A stretch of 40,789 bases of DNA from a virus. The stretch spans positions 1 through 40,789 of IMG/VR virus record IMGVR_UViG_3300037104_000240. One strand, written 5' to 3'. Of the stretch, positions 6,043 to 13,741 are shown in pieces. A program made the position numbers and the translations under genes. The notes below the pieces were generated by a model that saw nothing but the letters and a program-made list of their open reading frames with translations, had not been told where the DNA came from and searched no databases. Within the stretch, counting starts at the first letter, position 1, and the number at the start of each line of letters is the position of its first letter.

Positions 6043-6615
6043 TCAGGCCACAGGCTTTATTCGTTTGTCGTCCCCTGGGAGATTGATAATTTCACACCAA
6101 CCGGAGATTCTTGAGGCAATTCTGGCATCGAAGTTGTTTTCTATTTCATCAAGGTTTTTATTGCTGGTAATTATGGTTTGTCGAACCCAAGAATACCGAT
6201 TGTTGAGTATTTCAAATACCATTGAAAGGCTATAATCGCTTGTGTTTGATGGTCTTAAACCACCGAGGTCATCAAGGATGACCAATTTGCGCCTTGAAAA
6301 ATCGTTGATTATATCGTTTTCGCTTTCAGTTGGTTTGTCCATTGATTGTCGAAGTCTTAATTGAAGTTGCCCAAAAGTCGAGAATAACGGTTTTTGTTTG
6401 CCGCTTTTTATGAGTTCGTTTATGTAATAAGCCCAAGCAAGATGAGTTTTCCCTGTCCCTGTTTTTTCGCTATAAAAGAAAACTGAAGCGTCTGGATTTA
6501 ATGTGATGGGTGAATCGGATAATCTAGCAGTTATATATCTTTTTGGGATATCGCCTTGTTCTTCTAAAAATTTTTTTATTTGTTCTTCTTTTGGATTTTC
6601 TTGATTTTGAGTCAT
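6043..6615 (-). CDS. DnaC/IstB-like AAA+ helicase loader
   Basis: A 190-residue protein with Walker A SEKTGTGKTHLA (K56, T57), Walker B LVILDDLGG (D115, D116), a sensor-like TSN (150-152) and an arginine-rich C-terminal box (ARIASRISG). It matches the compact phage version of DnaC-type loaders, which load the host replicative helicase at the phage origin. The Shine-Dalgarno GAGG lies nine bases before the ATG at 6613-6615. That sequence belongs to a direct repeat able to form alternative hairpins, so translation may be controlled by RNA structure. Confidence 0.88.
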   Translation of the reverse strand: MTQNQENPKEEQIKKFLEEQGDIPKRYITARLSDSPITLNPDASVFFYSEKTGTGKTHLAWAYYINELIKSGKQKPLFSTFGQLQLRLRQSMDKPTESENDIINDFSRRKLVILDDLGGLRPSNTSDYSLSMVFEILNNRYSWVRQTIITSNKNLDEIENNFDARIASRISGWCEIINLPGDDKRIKPVA

Positions 6616-6711
6616 TTTTAGTATCCTCGCTTAGATAAATTAGGCTTGGGCGAGGACTGAAAGAGCGATCTATCTCCCTGGCGGTGATAGCAGTAAGCCC
6701 TCGCTTAGGCC
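6616..6711 (-). promoter_or_regulatory. Structured leader of the replication operon, candidate RNA switch
   Basis: In the minus-strand transcript, CTAAGCGAGG occurs twice (6699-6708 and 6625-6634), and CCTCGC (6650-6655) lies between them. CCTCGC can pair with the first copy (extended by GGC/GCC across a 4x4 internal loop) or with the second copy, whose GAGG is the helicase loader's Shine-Dalgarno sequence. The two hairpins exclude each other, so the leader could switch translation on or off. The same repeats could instead be protein-binding sites or origin iterons. Confidence 0.45.
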
Positions 6712-6717
6712 TTCACC

Positions 6718-6746
6718 TTTTTACTATCTCGTAACTTTTTAGTCAA
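6718..6746 (-). promoter_or_regulatory. Candidate early promoter for the replication operon
   Basis: On the minus strand, TTGACT (6741-6746) and TAAAAA (6718-6723) are separated by 17 bases. The predicted start near 6711 gives a leader of about 95 bases. The -10 is a moderate match (4 of 6). Confidence 0.4.
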
Positions 6747-6772
6747 GTTTTATTTTAAAAAAACTTTTTTTG

Positions 6773-6781
6773 TGTTATAAA
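6773..6781 (+). promoter_or_regulatory. Candidate extended -10 promoter of the late arm
   Basis: TGTTATAAA is a TGn plus TATAAA extended -10 element. The -35 region is poor. It lies 22 bases before the first ATG of the plus-strand arm. Confidence 0.35.
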
Positions 6782-6802
6782 AGTTTGTGAATAGGAGGAA
6801 CC

Positions 6803-7072
6803 ATGTTCGACAATAAATTTATTCCCGAAAAGAAAATCTGGTTACCCAAAGGACAAGAAGATCGAACCGATGAAAAATTTCGTTCCGAGTTGACCCGCCT
6901 TTGTGAAGAATATCGTGTGGGTGCCGCAGTCGTTGTCTATGTCAATTTTAATTCTCCCACTAAGGGCAAGATCATGATCCTGGGGCAACCGAGCTGTAAA
7001 TGGCTTGATGCCACTTGGCAACGCATAAGGCTTTTGTCCTCTGACCTCATTACCCGAAATATCGTCAAATGA
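6803..7072 (+). CDS. Small hypothetical protein upstream of terminase
   Basis: An 89-residue protein with a strong AGGAGG ribosome binding site before the ATG. The N-terminus is charged; the middle (GAAVVVYVNFNSPTKGKIMILGQ) looks like beta strands of a small alpha/beta fold, similar in character to many phage proteins encoded ahead of the terminase. There are no membrane segments. It overlaps the terminase small subunit start (ATGA), so it belongs to the packaging operon. Function unknown. Confidence 0.75.
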   Translation: MFDNKFIPEKKIWLPKGQEDRTDEKFRSELTRLCEEYRVGAAVVVYVNFNSPTKGKIMILGQPSCKWLDATWQRIRLLSSDLITRNIVK

Positions 7073-7581
7073 TCGAACTTGCCGGATCATCCATTCCTCA
7101 CAAAAAGAAAAAAACAATCTACGAAATTGAAATTGATGCCGCGAAAACTAGGTCCCCAATCAGGGGCATCTTGGCGGCGCGAAAAGCTGAAGGACTAATT
7201 GCTAAGGGTTATACCGATGTTGAAGCTTGCCACAAAGCAGGAATGTCCACCGAAGAATATATCAAATTACGAGGAACAAGCGCGGAATTGCAAAGTGGTT
7301 ATCAACGGGCCAAAGATGAGCAGATTCAGTGGTATGAAAAAATGGCGAGGAAAAGAGCCATCAAAGGTTACATCGAAACTACTTATGATGCTCAAGGGAA
7401 TGTAAAAAAATCCGTTCAGAAATTTGATAATGACCTTTTGATAAAAATGCTTGGAGCCAGGGATAAGCGGTATCGTACGGCTGTCAAGAGCGGCGAGATA
7501 AATGTGAACTTTGATTTTGCTGGTAAACTCGAAGCGGCTCGCGCGCGTGTTCAAAAACTCAAGAAAGAAAAATCAGAGTGA
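7069..7581 (+). CDS. terS: Terminase small subunit
   Basis: A 170-residue protein encoded immediately before, and overlapping, the large terminase. A basic N-terminus is followed by a helix-turn-helix-like segment (AKGYTDVEACHKAGMSTEEYIKLR), a central helical region (YQRAKDEQIQWYEKMARKRAIKG) for oligomerisation and a charged coiled-coil tail (LEAARARVQKLKKEKSE). This layout is typical of small terminases, which recognise packaging sites and regulate the large subunit. The assignment rests on position, size and domain layout. Confidence 0.8.
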   Translation: MIELAGSSIPHKKKKTIYEIEIDAAKTRSPIRGILAARKAEGLIAKGYTDVEACHKAGMSTEEYIKLRGTSAELQSGYQRAKDEQIQWYEKMARKRAIKGYIETTYDAQGNVKKSVQKFDNDLLIKMLGARDKRYRTAVKSGEINVNFDFAGKLEAARARVQKLKKEKSE

Positions 7582-9083
7582 ATGAAGCCGAATATCAAGA
7601 ACAACTCACCCAAGATATTTCCCAATATCAAGATGACCCTCTTGGTTTTGTTTTGTATTCCTTTACATGGGAAACCGGAGAATTAGAAAATTCCCCTGGA
7701 CCCCGCAAATGGCAAAAAGAAATCCTCGCAGAAGTTGGTCGGCAATTAAAAAAATCCAAAATCGTCCGTATCGCCATTGCTAGTGGTCACGGAATAGGAA
7801 AAACTTGTCTTACTGCAATGATTCAACTTTGGGCATTGTCCACTATGGTCGGAACCAAAGGCCAATGCACAGCCAATACCGGTCAGCAGTTGAAAACAAA
7901 AACCTGGGCTGAATTATCTAAATGGCATCGATTGTGCATTAATAAAGATTGGTTTGAAGTCACCGCAACTTCAATTTTTAGTAGCCAAGAAAAATATAAA
8001 TTGGAATGGAGATCAGATCAGGCCATTTGGAGAGAAAATAGGACGGAAGCTTTCGCTGGATTTCATAACTATGACAAACGCATCCTCATCATTCTTGACG
8101 AAGCTTCCGGTATCCCTCAACCCATTTGGGATACAGTCGAAGGTTTTTTTCTGGATAAGGATACTGAAATTATTTGTCTCGCTTTCGGAAACCCCCTTCA
8201 AAATTCCGGCGGCTTCTATGAAATTTTTAAGGAAGAAGAAAATCGTTTAGCCGAAGGACTTCCTCCAATTTGGAAAACTTATCACATAGATTCCCGCGAA
8301 GTTGAAGGCGTCAATCTTTCTGAAACACAAAAAATGATTGATCTTCATGGGGAAGATAGTGATTATGTCAAAACCCGCGTGCGCGGTTTGTTCCCGAACG
8401 CTTCCTCCGTTCAATTCATCCCAAGTGAACTTTGCATGGAAGCCAGGAAGCGGAAACCAACCGCTACTGCTTATGACCCACTAGTTTGTGGAATTGACTT
8501 TGCTATGAGCGGAAATGCAAACTGTGTTTTTTATTTCCGCCGAGGTTTAGATGGGAAAAGTATTCCACCCGAAATCATCCCTGGAAAAGAAATTCATGAT
8601 GCGACACGACTTGCTGAAATCTCTTGTGAAATTTTAGCCAAGAGAAAACCAGATATGGTCTTTGGCGACAAAGGCGCTATGGGCGGCCCGGTCATGGACA
8701 TTATTCGGCGCATGGGATTCAACATCATTCCAATCAATTTTGGCGGAGAACCATTGGATAAAAGCCGGTATTACAATAAGTCGGCTGAAATGGCGATGCT
8801 TAAAAAGCAATGGCTTATGGATGGTGGAGCAATTTGGGATGACCCCCGCATCCAAGATGATATGACGCAACGCGAATACGGTACAACCTTAAAAGGCCAA
8901 TTAAAGCTTGAAACAAAGGATGAAATGAAGTCTAGGGGATTGGATAGCCCTGATATTGATGATGCGCTTAACCTGACTTTTGCTTTTCCAGTAGGTATGA
9001 AAGCGAATTTGATGGGGGATACGAAAACCATGAAAACCACTCTCAAGGAGTATGAGTTTTTGGAAATGCCTCGCAGAAAATAA
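7578..9083 (+). CDS. terL: Terminase large subunit (ATPase and nuclease)
   Basis: A 501-residue protein starting with GTG inside the terS stop (GTGA overlap). The ATPase domain has Walker A SGHGIGKT (69-76) and Walker B ILIILDEAS (D174, E175). The RNase H-like nuclease has D307 in GIDFAMSG, D364 in FGDKGAMGG and the acidic cluster DSPDIDDAL (D459, D461, D462). It translocates DNA into the prohead and cuts it. The length matches the podovirus family and all catalytic residues are present. Confidence 0.95.
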   Translation: MNEAEYQEQLTQDISQYQDDPLGFVLYSFTWETGELENSPGPRKWQKEILAEVGRQLKKSKIVRIAIASGHGIGKTCLTAMIQLWALSTMVGTKGQCTANTGQQLKTKTWAELSKWHRLCINKDWFEVTATSIFSSQEKYKLEWRSDQAIWRENRTEAFAGFHNYDKRILIILDEASGIPQPIWDTVEGFFLDKDTEIICLAFGNPLQNSGGFYEIFKEEENRLAEGLPPIWKTYHIDSREVEGVNLSETQKMIDLHGEDSDYVKTRVRGLFPNASSVQFIPSELCMEARKRKPTATAYDPLVCGIDFAMSGNANCVFYFRRGLDGKSIPPEIIPGKEIHDATRLAEISCEILAKRKPDMVFGDKGAMGGPVMDIIRRMGFNIIPINFGGEPLDKSRYYNKSAEMAMLKKQWLMDGGAIWDDPRIQDDMTQREYGTTLKGQLKLETKDEMKSRGLDSPDIDDALNLTFAFPVGMKANLMGDTKTMKTTLKEYEFLEMPRRK

Positions 9084-9157
9084 ATTGTTGGCTCTTTGTT
9101 TAATAATTTGGTATTCTTATCAAGGCAAACTACCATTGCGATTTTAAGGAGAGGTTG

Positions 9158-10009
9158 ATGAAAAAATTCTTGTTCTCGATTTTCTTTTTGAGTTTGTTCA
9201 TTCCGCTTTTTGCTTTTGGCCCTCCTAGTCCGCCTAATCCTCCTCCACCAAATTCCGTGAATATTTTTGCCATCAATCAACCTATTGATTATTCCCGGTC
9301 TGTATTTTATATTCCAACCACTCAAGCGACATTGATGCCACAAAGTGTTGGGGGTTATCCCGCAACAATTGCTTCTGGAAATTTAAAATGTTGGTGGCCT
9401 ACCCAAACTCCGGTTGGGTCTTGGACTGCGCTCCCGACTTCAACTCTGACTTCAACCAGTACCGCTACTCCAACTCCAACCGGTTCATGGATAGCAACAG
9501 CAACAGCCGCCAATGCTACTGCTAGTTGGACTCCAACTCCTACCAATAGACCTACATTATCTCCTTGGAGTGATGATACAAGTTTTGAAGCTGTCACAAT
9601 TGTTAATAGGTCCAGTACTTCTGTTACAATTTTAAGAGCGAAAGGAAAATATGCAAGAGTTCATCCAGGCCGTACTAATCCGATTCTTCTTTTTCCATCG
9701 AGTGTGTCTACTTATTATCCGACTCCAACAGCAGTCATCTCAAATACTCCTAATCCAATTTGGACTCAATCGTATTTGACTCCTACTCCAACAAGAACCA
9801 ATACGCCCACGAATACATGGACGAACACTGCCACCAATACGCCCACGAATACATGGACGAACACTGCCACCAATACGCCCACGAATACAAGGACGAACAC
9901 TGCCATCAATACCGCTACGAACACTCCGACGAACACAACCACGGCTACACCAACACAAACTTGTAATCCTGCTATTACCCCGAAATGCTATAACCAAATT
10001 ATGGGGTAG
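9158..10009 (+). CDS. Secreted Thr/Pro/Asn-repeat protein 1
   Basis: About 283 residues. The ATG at 9158 follows AAGGAGAGG; a TTG one codon earlier is possible. A clear signal peptide (MKKFLFSIFFLSLFIPLFAFG) is followed by a Pro-rich stretch, a region with TPTPTG repeats, a short globular segment (about 150-200: FEAVTIVNRSSTSVTILRAKG) and a C-terminal TNTPTNTWTNTAT repeat block. The globular part resembles a short beta-sandwich motif seen in packaged decoration proteins. A signal peptide is odd in a gene placed between terminase and portal, because virions assemble in the cytoplasm. It may be exported to modify the infected cell surface. Two similar genes lie at 30297 and 31381. Confidence 0.7.
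   Translation: MKKFLFSIFFLSLFIPLFAFGPPSPPNPPPPNSVNIFAINQPIDYSRSVFYIPTTQATLMPQSVGGYPATIASGNLKCWWPTQTPVGSWTALPTSTLTSTSTATPTPTGSWIATATAANATASWTPTPTNRPTLSPWSDDTSFEAVTIVNRSSTSVTILRAKGKYARVHPGRTNPILLFPSSVSTYYPTPTAVISNTPNPIWTQSYLTPTPTRTNTPTNTWTNTATNTPTNTWTNTATNTPTNTRTNTAINTATNTPTNTTTATPTQTCNPAITPKCYNQIMG
9800..9907 (+). repeat. 36-base tandem repeat, 3 units
   Basis: Units at 9800-9835, 9836-9871 and 9872-9907 encode 12-residue NTPTNTWTNTAT-type repeats. The third unit shares a 31-base identical stretch (9875-9905) with 31104-31134 in another secreted-protein gene. Confidence 0.9.
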
Positions 10010-10241
10010 TGATTTAATCGTCATGCTTCATGGAGTTTGGTCCAAGCTCCATGGACCTTCCGAAAGGAACGATGGAGGCGTTCAGCCCTTGGTTACCTTT
10101 TTGAAAAGTATCGGTTTGGATTTAATCACAAACGGGCCTGATTGAATTAAATCTTGAAGTCTTTCAAGACCATGAAAGACCGGAAGCGGCCGATGGCGAG
10201 TATAAATTGGGCGAAGGGCTATCCCTCTTTAGGAGAAAAAC
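10010..10241 (+). ncRNA. Structured intergenic region, possible RNA element
   Basis: There is no gene in 232 bases. Two strong dyads are present: CATGGAG/CTCCATG (10029-10053), with additional inner pairing, and the perfect eight-base stem GTCTTTCA/TGAAAGAC with a six-base loop (10159-10180). Neither is followed by a T run, so they are not standard terminators. Possible roles are an RNA processing or stability element, or a packaging-related site near the terminase genes. Confidence 0.3.
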
Positions 10242-10544
10242 ATGAGTGGTGCTTTAGGTGGAATTGGATTGGGATTAAGTGGTCTTAGTTCCATTATTGG
10301 ACTTGTCAATGGTTCAAACTCAAATAACCAAGCCCAAAGTACTTTGAACACTCTCGCCACGAATGAAAATAATTTAATCGCACAACAACAACAAGAACTT
10401 GCTATCGAACAAGCTCAACCCGCTGAACTCGCTCAAAGACAATTACAAGAAAATCTTCAGCAACAACTTCAAACTAAAAATAGCCCTTTTTCAAATCCTC
10501 TTTCTGTTTCAAACCAAGGCGGATTAAGAGGAAAATTAGGATGA
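10242..10544 (+). CDS. Small Gln-rich virion-associated protein
   Basis: A 100-residue protein with a Gly/Leu/Ser-rich hydrophobic N-terminus (GALGGIGLGLSGLSSIIGLVNG) followed by a Gln/Ala-rich helical segment (LIAQQQQELAIEQAQPAELAQ). AGGAG precedes the ATG. It overlaps the portal start by four bases (ATGA). The composition resembles small internal core proteins of podoviruses. Function unknown; a structural or ejection role is inferred from place and composition. Confidence 0.65.
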   Translation: MSGALGGIGLGLSGLSSIIGLVNGSNSNNQAQSTLNTLATNENNLIAQQQQELAIEQAQPAELAQRQLQENLQQQLQTKNSPFSNPLSVSNQGGLRGKLG

Positions 10545-12304
10545 TAGAAACCCCACCGAAATCAGAAGTCATTCCTCAACCTAATGAGAATGAACAAGCC
10601 GATGAATACATGCGGCTCGAAATGTTGCGTAGCCGACTCATGGTTGATAGAGCTGCGTATTTAGATACTTGGGAGGAAATTAATCGTTGGTTAGACCCCC
10701 ATCTTGTAATTTGGGACCCATCCTCTTCCGGTTTCCCAAATTTTGATGACGTAAAAATTACTTCATACCCGTTCCTAGCATTTGATACGCTTCAAGCAGG
10801 TCTTTGTACGGGCATCACTCCCGAAAACCAAGACTGGCATTCCATCGAACCAGAAGATGAGGAATTAAAAACCGATGAACCTTCTTTGGACTGGTGTCAT
10901 AAATTAAATGAACTTTATAAATGGACTTTTCAGAATTCAAATTTTTACCAAGAGGCACCAATCTTCTATCGGGCTGGGTCTAGATTTTTAACAGCCGCGA
11001 TGATGTGTGAAGAAGATTTCCAAAATCGCTGTAGATATACCGTATTCCCAATGGGGTCTTATTATTGTTCAAATAACGGGATAGGGATGGTTGATACTTT
11101 TATTTTTGAGACTCGATTTAAACTTAGACAGATTGTTGATTTGTTTTGCCCTAAAGATTCTAAGGGCCAACCTAATGTTTCAAATCTTGCTTCGACTTAT
11201 CAATTCGCTTGGAATGACCCAAAACAACGTGAGAATCCTTGGAATATGGTTTGGGCGATAGAACCAAATCTTGATTATGATATTACAAAAGCAAAATACA
11301 ATTCCAGATTCAAAAAATACAAAGCAAGTTATTACATGAGGGATTCAACCGAAAAAAGAATTATTCAGCAAAAAGGTTTTGATGACTTTCCGGTTTTCGT
11401 ATTTCGATGGTTTCGCCAACCTACCGATGCTTATGGAGTGGATGGACCTGGGCGGAAGGCTCTTGGTGATGTAAAGGAAATATTCCGTGCAACCGGAATG
11501 TGGAATAATGCCGTTGCAAAAGTTATTGAACCCCCAATGGTTGCCCCACCCGAAGTTGGGCAATACCCAATGGGGACAATTCCAGGGTTCTTGAATGTTG
11601 CTCCAGGAGCGGCAAAACAAGGCGAAGGATTCCGGCCCGCTTATCAAATCCAACCCGATCTAAAAGCCATTCAAGAAAAAAGAATGGAATTAAAAACTTG
11701 CATTGACAAAACTTGTTTTGCGGATGTTTTCAGGATGATTGCCAATACTGATAAGACGCAACCCGAAACAGCGACTTATTGGCTTCAAAGAATTCAAGAA
11801 AATTATAATATCCTGGCTCCGATGTATGGAAACTTTGAACACGAATGGATTAAGCCGATGTTCCGTGTCATGTTCTCGATATTTTCGCGTCAAGGTGCTT
11901 TTAAGCAAGGCGGCGCAGTTGGGCCACCTCCTCCCCAACTCGCCGCAAAGGGGTTGAAGTTTAATGTCATTTCAGCTATCCCCGCCGCTCTAAAAATTCT
12001 ACAGACTTCCGGTTACGATAAAGGTTTGTTATTTTTGGAAACTGCCGCAAAAATATATCCACAAATTTTAGATGTATTTAATTTAGATGAAATGGGGCGG
12101 AGATATTTTGTTGCTTGTAATCTCCCTGGGAAACTCATAAATGGAACTGATAAAATACAAGCCATAAGACAACAACGGGCGCAACAGATGGCGGCTCAAG
12201 CCAAAACCGAAGCGTTGCCTAAAATTGGAAAGGGTGCAAAAGATTTAGCCGCCGCTCATGCTGGAATTTCTGAAACTCAATCCAATTCTCCTGAAGGTAC
12301 TTAA
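10541..12304 (+). CDS. Portal (head-to-tail connector) protein
   Basis: A 587-residue protein typical of the podovirus head-tail connector family. Characteristic stretches include LDTWEEINRWLDPH near the N-terminus, FDTLQAGLCTGITPENQDWHSI and PMGSYYCSNN. The C-terminus is Ala/Gln-rich and basic. Twelve copies would form the portal ring at the capsid vertex, through which DNA is packaged by the terminase and ejected. Size and position behind terL fit. Confidence 0.92.
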   Translation: MIETPPKSEVIPQPNENEQADEYMRLEMLRSRLMVDRAAYLDTWEEINRWLDPHLVIWDPSSSGFPNFDDVKITSYPFLAFDTLQAGLCTGITPENQDWHSIEPEDEELKTDEPSLDWCHKLNELYKWTFQNSNFYQEAPIFYRAGSRFLTAAMMCEEDFQNRCRYTVFPMGSYYCSNNGIGMVDTFIFETRFKLRQIVDLFCPKDSKGQPNVSNLASTYQFAWNDPKQRENPWNMVWAIEPNLDYDITKAKYNSRFKKYKASYYMRDSTEKRIIQQKGFDDFPVFVFRWFRQPTDAYGVDGPGRKALGDVKEIFRATGMWNNAVAKVIEPPMVAPPEVGQYPMGTIPGFLNVAPGAAKQGEGFRPAYQIQPDLKAIQEKRMELKTCIDKTCFADVFRMIANTDKTQPETATYWLQRIQENYNILAPMYGNFEHEWIKPMFRVMFSIFSRQGAFKQGGAVGPPPPQLAAKGLKFNVISAIPAALKILQTSGYDKGLLFLETAAKIYPQILDVFNLDEMGRRYFVACNLPGKLINGTDKIQAIRQQRAQQMAAQAKTEALPKIGKGAKDLAAAHAGISETQSNSPEGT

Positions 12305-12306
12305 AA

Positions 12307-12687
12307 GTGATTAAAACGGATGACCCGGAATATCTTGCCATAAGAGATAAAATTTTAAATGTTTCTCAAAGAAAAGAACAAGAGGCATGGGAAGCGATTT
12401 TAAGTACTGAACCGGGGCGTAGAGTTCTTTGGCAGTTAATGGATAAATTTGGGCTCTATGATTACGTCTTTGATGGTAACGGGCAAAAGATGGCTGAAAA
12501 AGCCGCAAAACAAGGATGCGCTCAATTCATTAGAAATCAAATATCTTTCTATGTTGGGGGAGAAATATGGATGAACATGGAAAGAGAACAAATGATAAGA
12601 CGCCAACAGGATGATTCAGAAATTGAAAGACAGACAAAAAAGCTTGATGAAAAACGAGGAAGAAAACCAAATGCTGACAGAGAATGA
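12307..12687 (+). CDS. Bbp19-like small phage protein
   Basis: A 126-residue protein starting with GTG. The sequence (AWEAILSTEPGRRVLWQLMDKFGLYDYVFDGNG, then EKAAKQGCAQFIRNQISFY) has the signature of the small Bbp19-type phage proteins encoded next to the portal in BPP-1-like phages. The C-terminus is highly charged and helical. Its role is unknown; it is conserved in the capsid block. It overlaps the following small gene. Confidence 0.7.
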   Translation: MIKTDDPEYLAIRDKILNVSQRKEQEAWEAILSTEPGRRVLWQLMDKFGLYDYVFDGNGQKMAEKAAKQGCAQFIRNQISFYVGGEIWMNMEREQMIRRQQDDSEIERQTKKLDEKRGRKPNADRE

Positions 12688-12841
12688 AAAATTAGTAATT
12701 CTTCAAGAATCTGAAAAAGCAAAAGACATGCGATTTTGTAAGCGAATTGAAACATGGATAGCAGGAAATCTTGTTGGCGTTGATTTTGAATTTAAACTTG
12801 ATAAAGACGCATTAAAAATCCGTTTAAATGAAAAACATTGA
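12671..12841 (+). CDS. Very small protein in the capsid block (56 aa)
   Basis: The likely start is the ATG at 12671, with GAGGAAG eight bases upstream inside the previous gene; the frame extends further upstream but without a ribosome binding site. It is a charged, amphipathic sequence (LTENEKLVILQESEKAKDM, then VGVDFEFKLDKDALKI). A promoter-like sequence begins at its stop codon. Function unknown. Confidence 0.55.
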   Translation: MLTENEKLVILQESEKAKDMRFCKRIETWIAGNLVGVDFEFKLDKDALKIRLNEKH

Positions 12842-12867
12842 CTAAAAAAGGAAATAGGGTTTATTAT
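12838..12867 (+). promoter_or_regulatory. Candidate promoter of the scaffold/capsid genes
   Basis: TTGACT (12838-12843) and TATTAT (12862-12867) are 18 bases apart, each matching consensus at 5 of 6. The predicted start near 12874 lies upstream of a terminator-like hairpin and the scaffold gene, giving an extra transcript for highly expressed capsid genes. Confidence 0.5.
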
Positions 12868-12905
12868 AGATTTTGAAAATTGAATTTGCCTCACGGAAGA
12901 ACCGA

Positions 12906-12937
12906 GGGTGACTTGTGAAAACAAGCCATCCTTTTTT
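12906..12937 (+). terminator. Intrinsic terminator or attenuator before the scaffold gene
   Basis: An 11-base stem with one mismatch and one G-T pair, closed by a GAAA loop (12906-12931), is followed by TTTTTT (12932-12937). It lies between the promoter at 12838 and the scaffold Shine-Dalgarno sequence, so it would attenuate both that transcript and read-through from the portal. Confidence 0.65.
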
Positions 12938-12963
12938 ATTTTCAGCACAAAAAGGAGATTTGA

Positions 12964-13725
12964 ATGCCCGAATCAGTCGCCGCAGGTTCCGAAGCCCACG
13001 CACCCGCAAGCCCGGGATCTTCTGCACCAGCCGCACCCGTTTCTGCAACTCCACCTGCGCCAGCCGCACCAGTGCCGGTTGCTCCACCGCCAGCGGAGGC
13101 TGTGCCTACAAAAGCTGTTGAGCCTAAACCTGCCGAGCCGGTAAAGGCAGAATCCGCAAAAGCGGAAGTTAAGGTTGAACTGATTTCAAAAGCGGATCAA
13201 TTAAAGCTTCCAGAAAAAATCAACGAAGCCGAATCTGAATTCTTGAAGGGGAAGTTGGAAACAACCGCAAAATCGCTTATCGAAAATAAAATGCCTTTAG
13301 CCGAGGCGCAAAAAGTTTTCGAGAACCAACTTCAAAATTTCAGGGAAATTGCCGCTTATGGGGACGCCCGCTTGAAAGCAATGGCCGATGCCTGGGACAA
13401 ACAAATCCTTTCTGATGCGAAGCTTGGAGGCGAAAATCTTAATCGTACAAGTCAGCTTGCCGAGAGAGCTTTAACGACTCTTTTCGGGAAAGACTTTTAT
13501 GAGAAAGAATTGAAGGGTCTTTATTTAATTCATAATCCCGAAGTTATCAAGGGATTGGTGAAATTTGCGGAGAATGCTGGAGATGCGGCTTTGGTTTCGC
13601 TTGGTGATAAACCAACACCTCCTCCGCCACCTGCACAGACGATCGGACAAAAAGTTTATTCGGGTAAAGATGGAAAACCATACGACCCGATGAACCCAGG
13701 TCCACAAACTTTAAAAAGATACTAA
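12964..13725 (+). CDS. Scaffolding protein
   Basis: A 253-residue protein with AAAGGAG before its ATG. The first about 70 residues are Ala/Pro-rich and disordered (APAAPVSATPPAPAAP). Then comes a highly helical charged region (AESEFLKGKLETTAKSLIENKMPLAEAQKVFENQLQNF), and a Pro-rich tail ending in TLKRY. Placement directly before the major capsid gene and the acidic helical composition are those of capsid scaffolding proteins, which guide prohead assembly and then leave. The local G+C content is raised by the Ala/Pro codons. Confidence 0.75.
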   Translation: MPESVAAGSEAHAPASPGSSAPAAPVSATPPAPAAPVPVAPPPAEAVPTKAVEPKPAEPVKAESAKAEVKVELISKADQLKLPEKINEAESEFLKGKLETTAKSLIENKMPLAEAQKVFENQLQNFREIAAYGDARLKAMADAWDKQILSDAKLGGENLNRTSQLAERALTTLFGKDFYEKELKGLYLIHNPEVIKGLVKFAENAGDAALVSLGDKPTPPPPPAQTIGQKVYSGKDGKPYDPMNPGPQTLKRY

Positions 13726-13741
13726 CGAATAGGAGACACAA

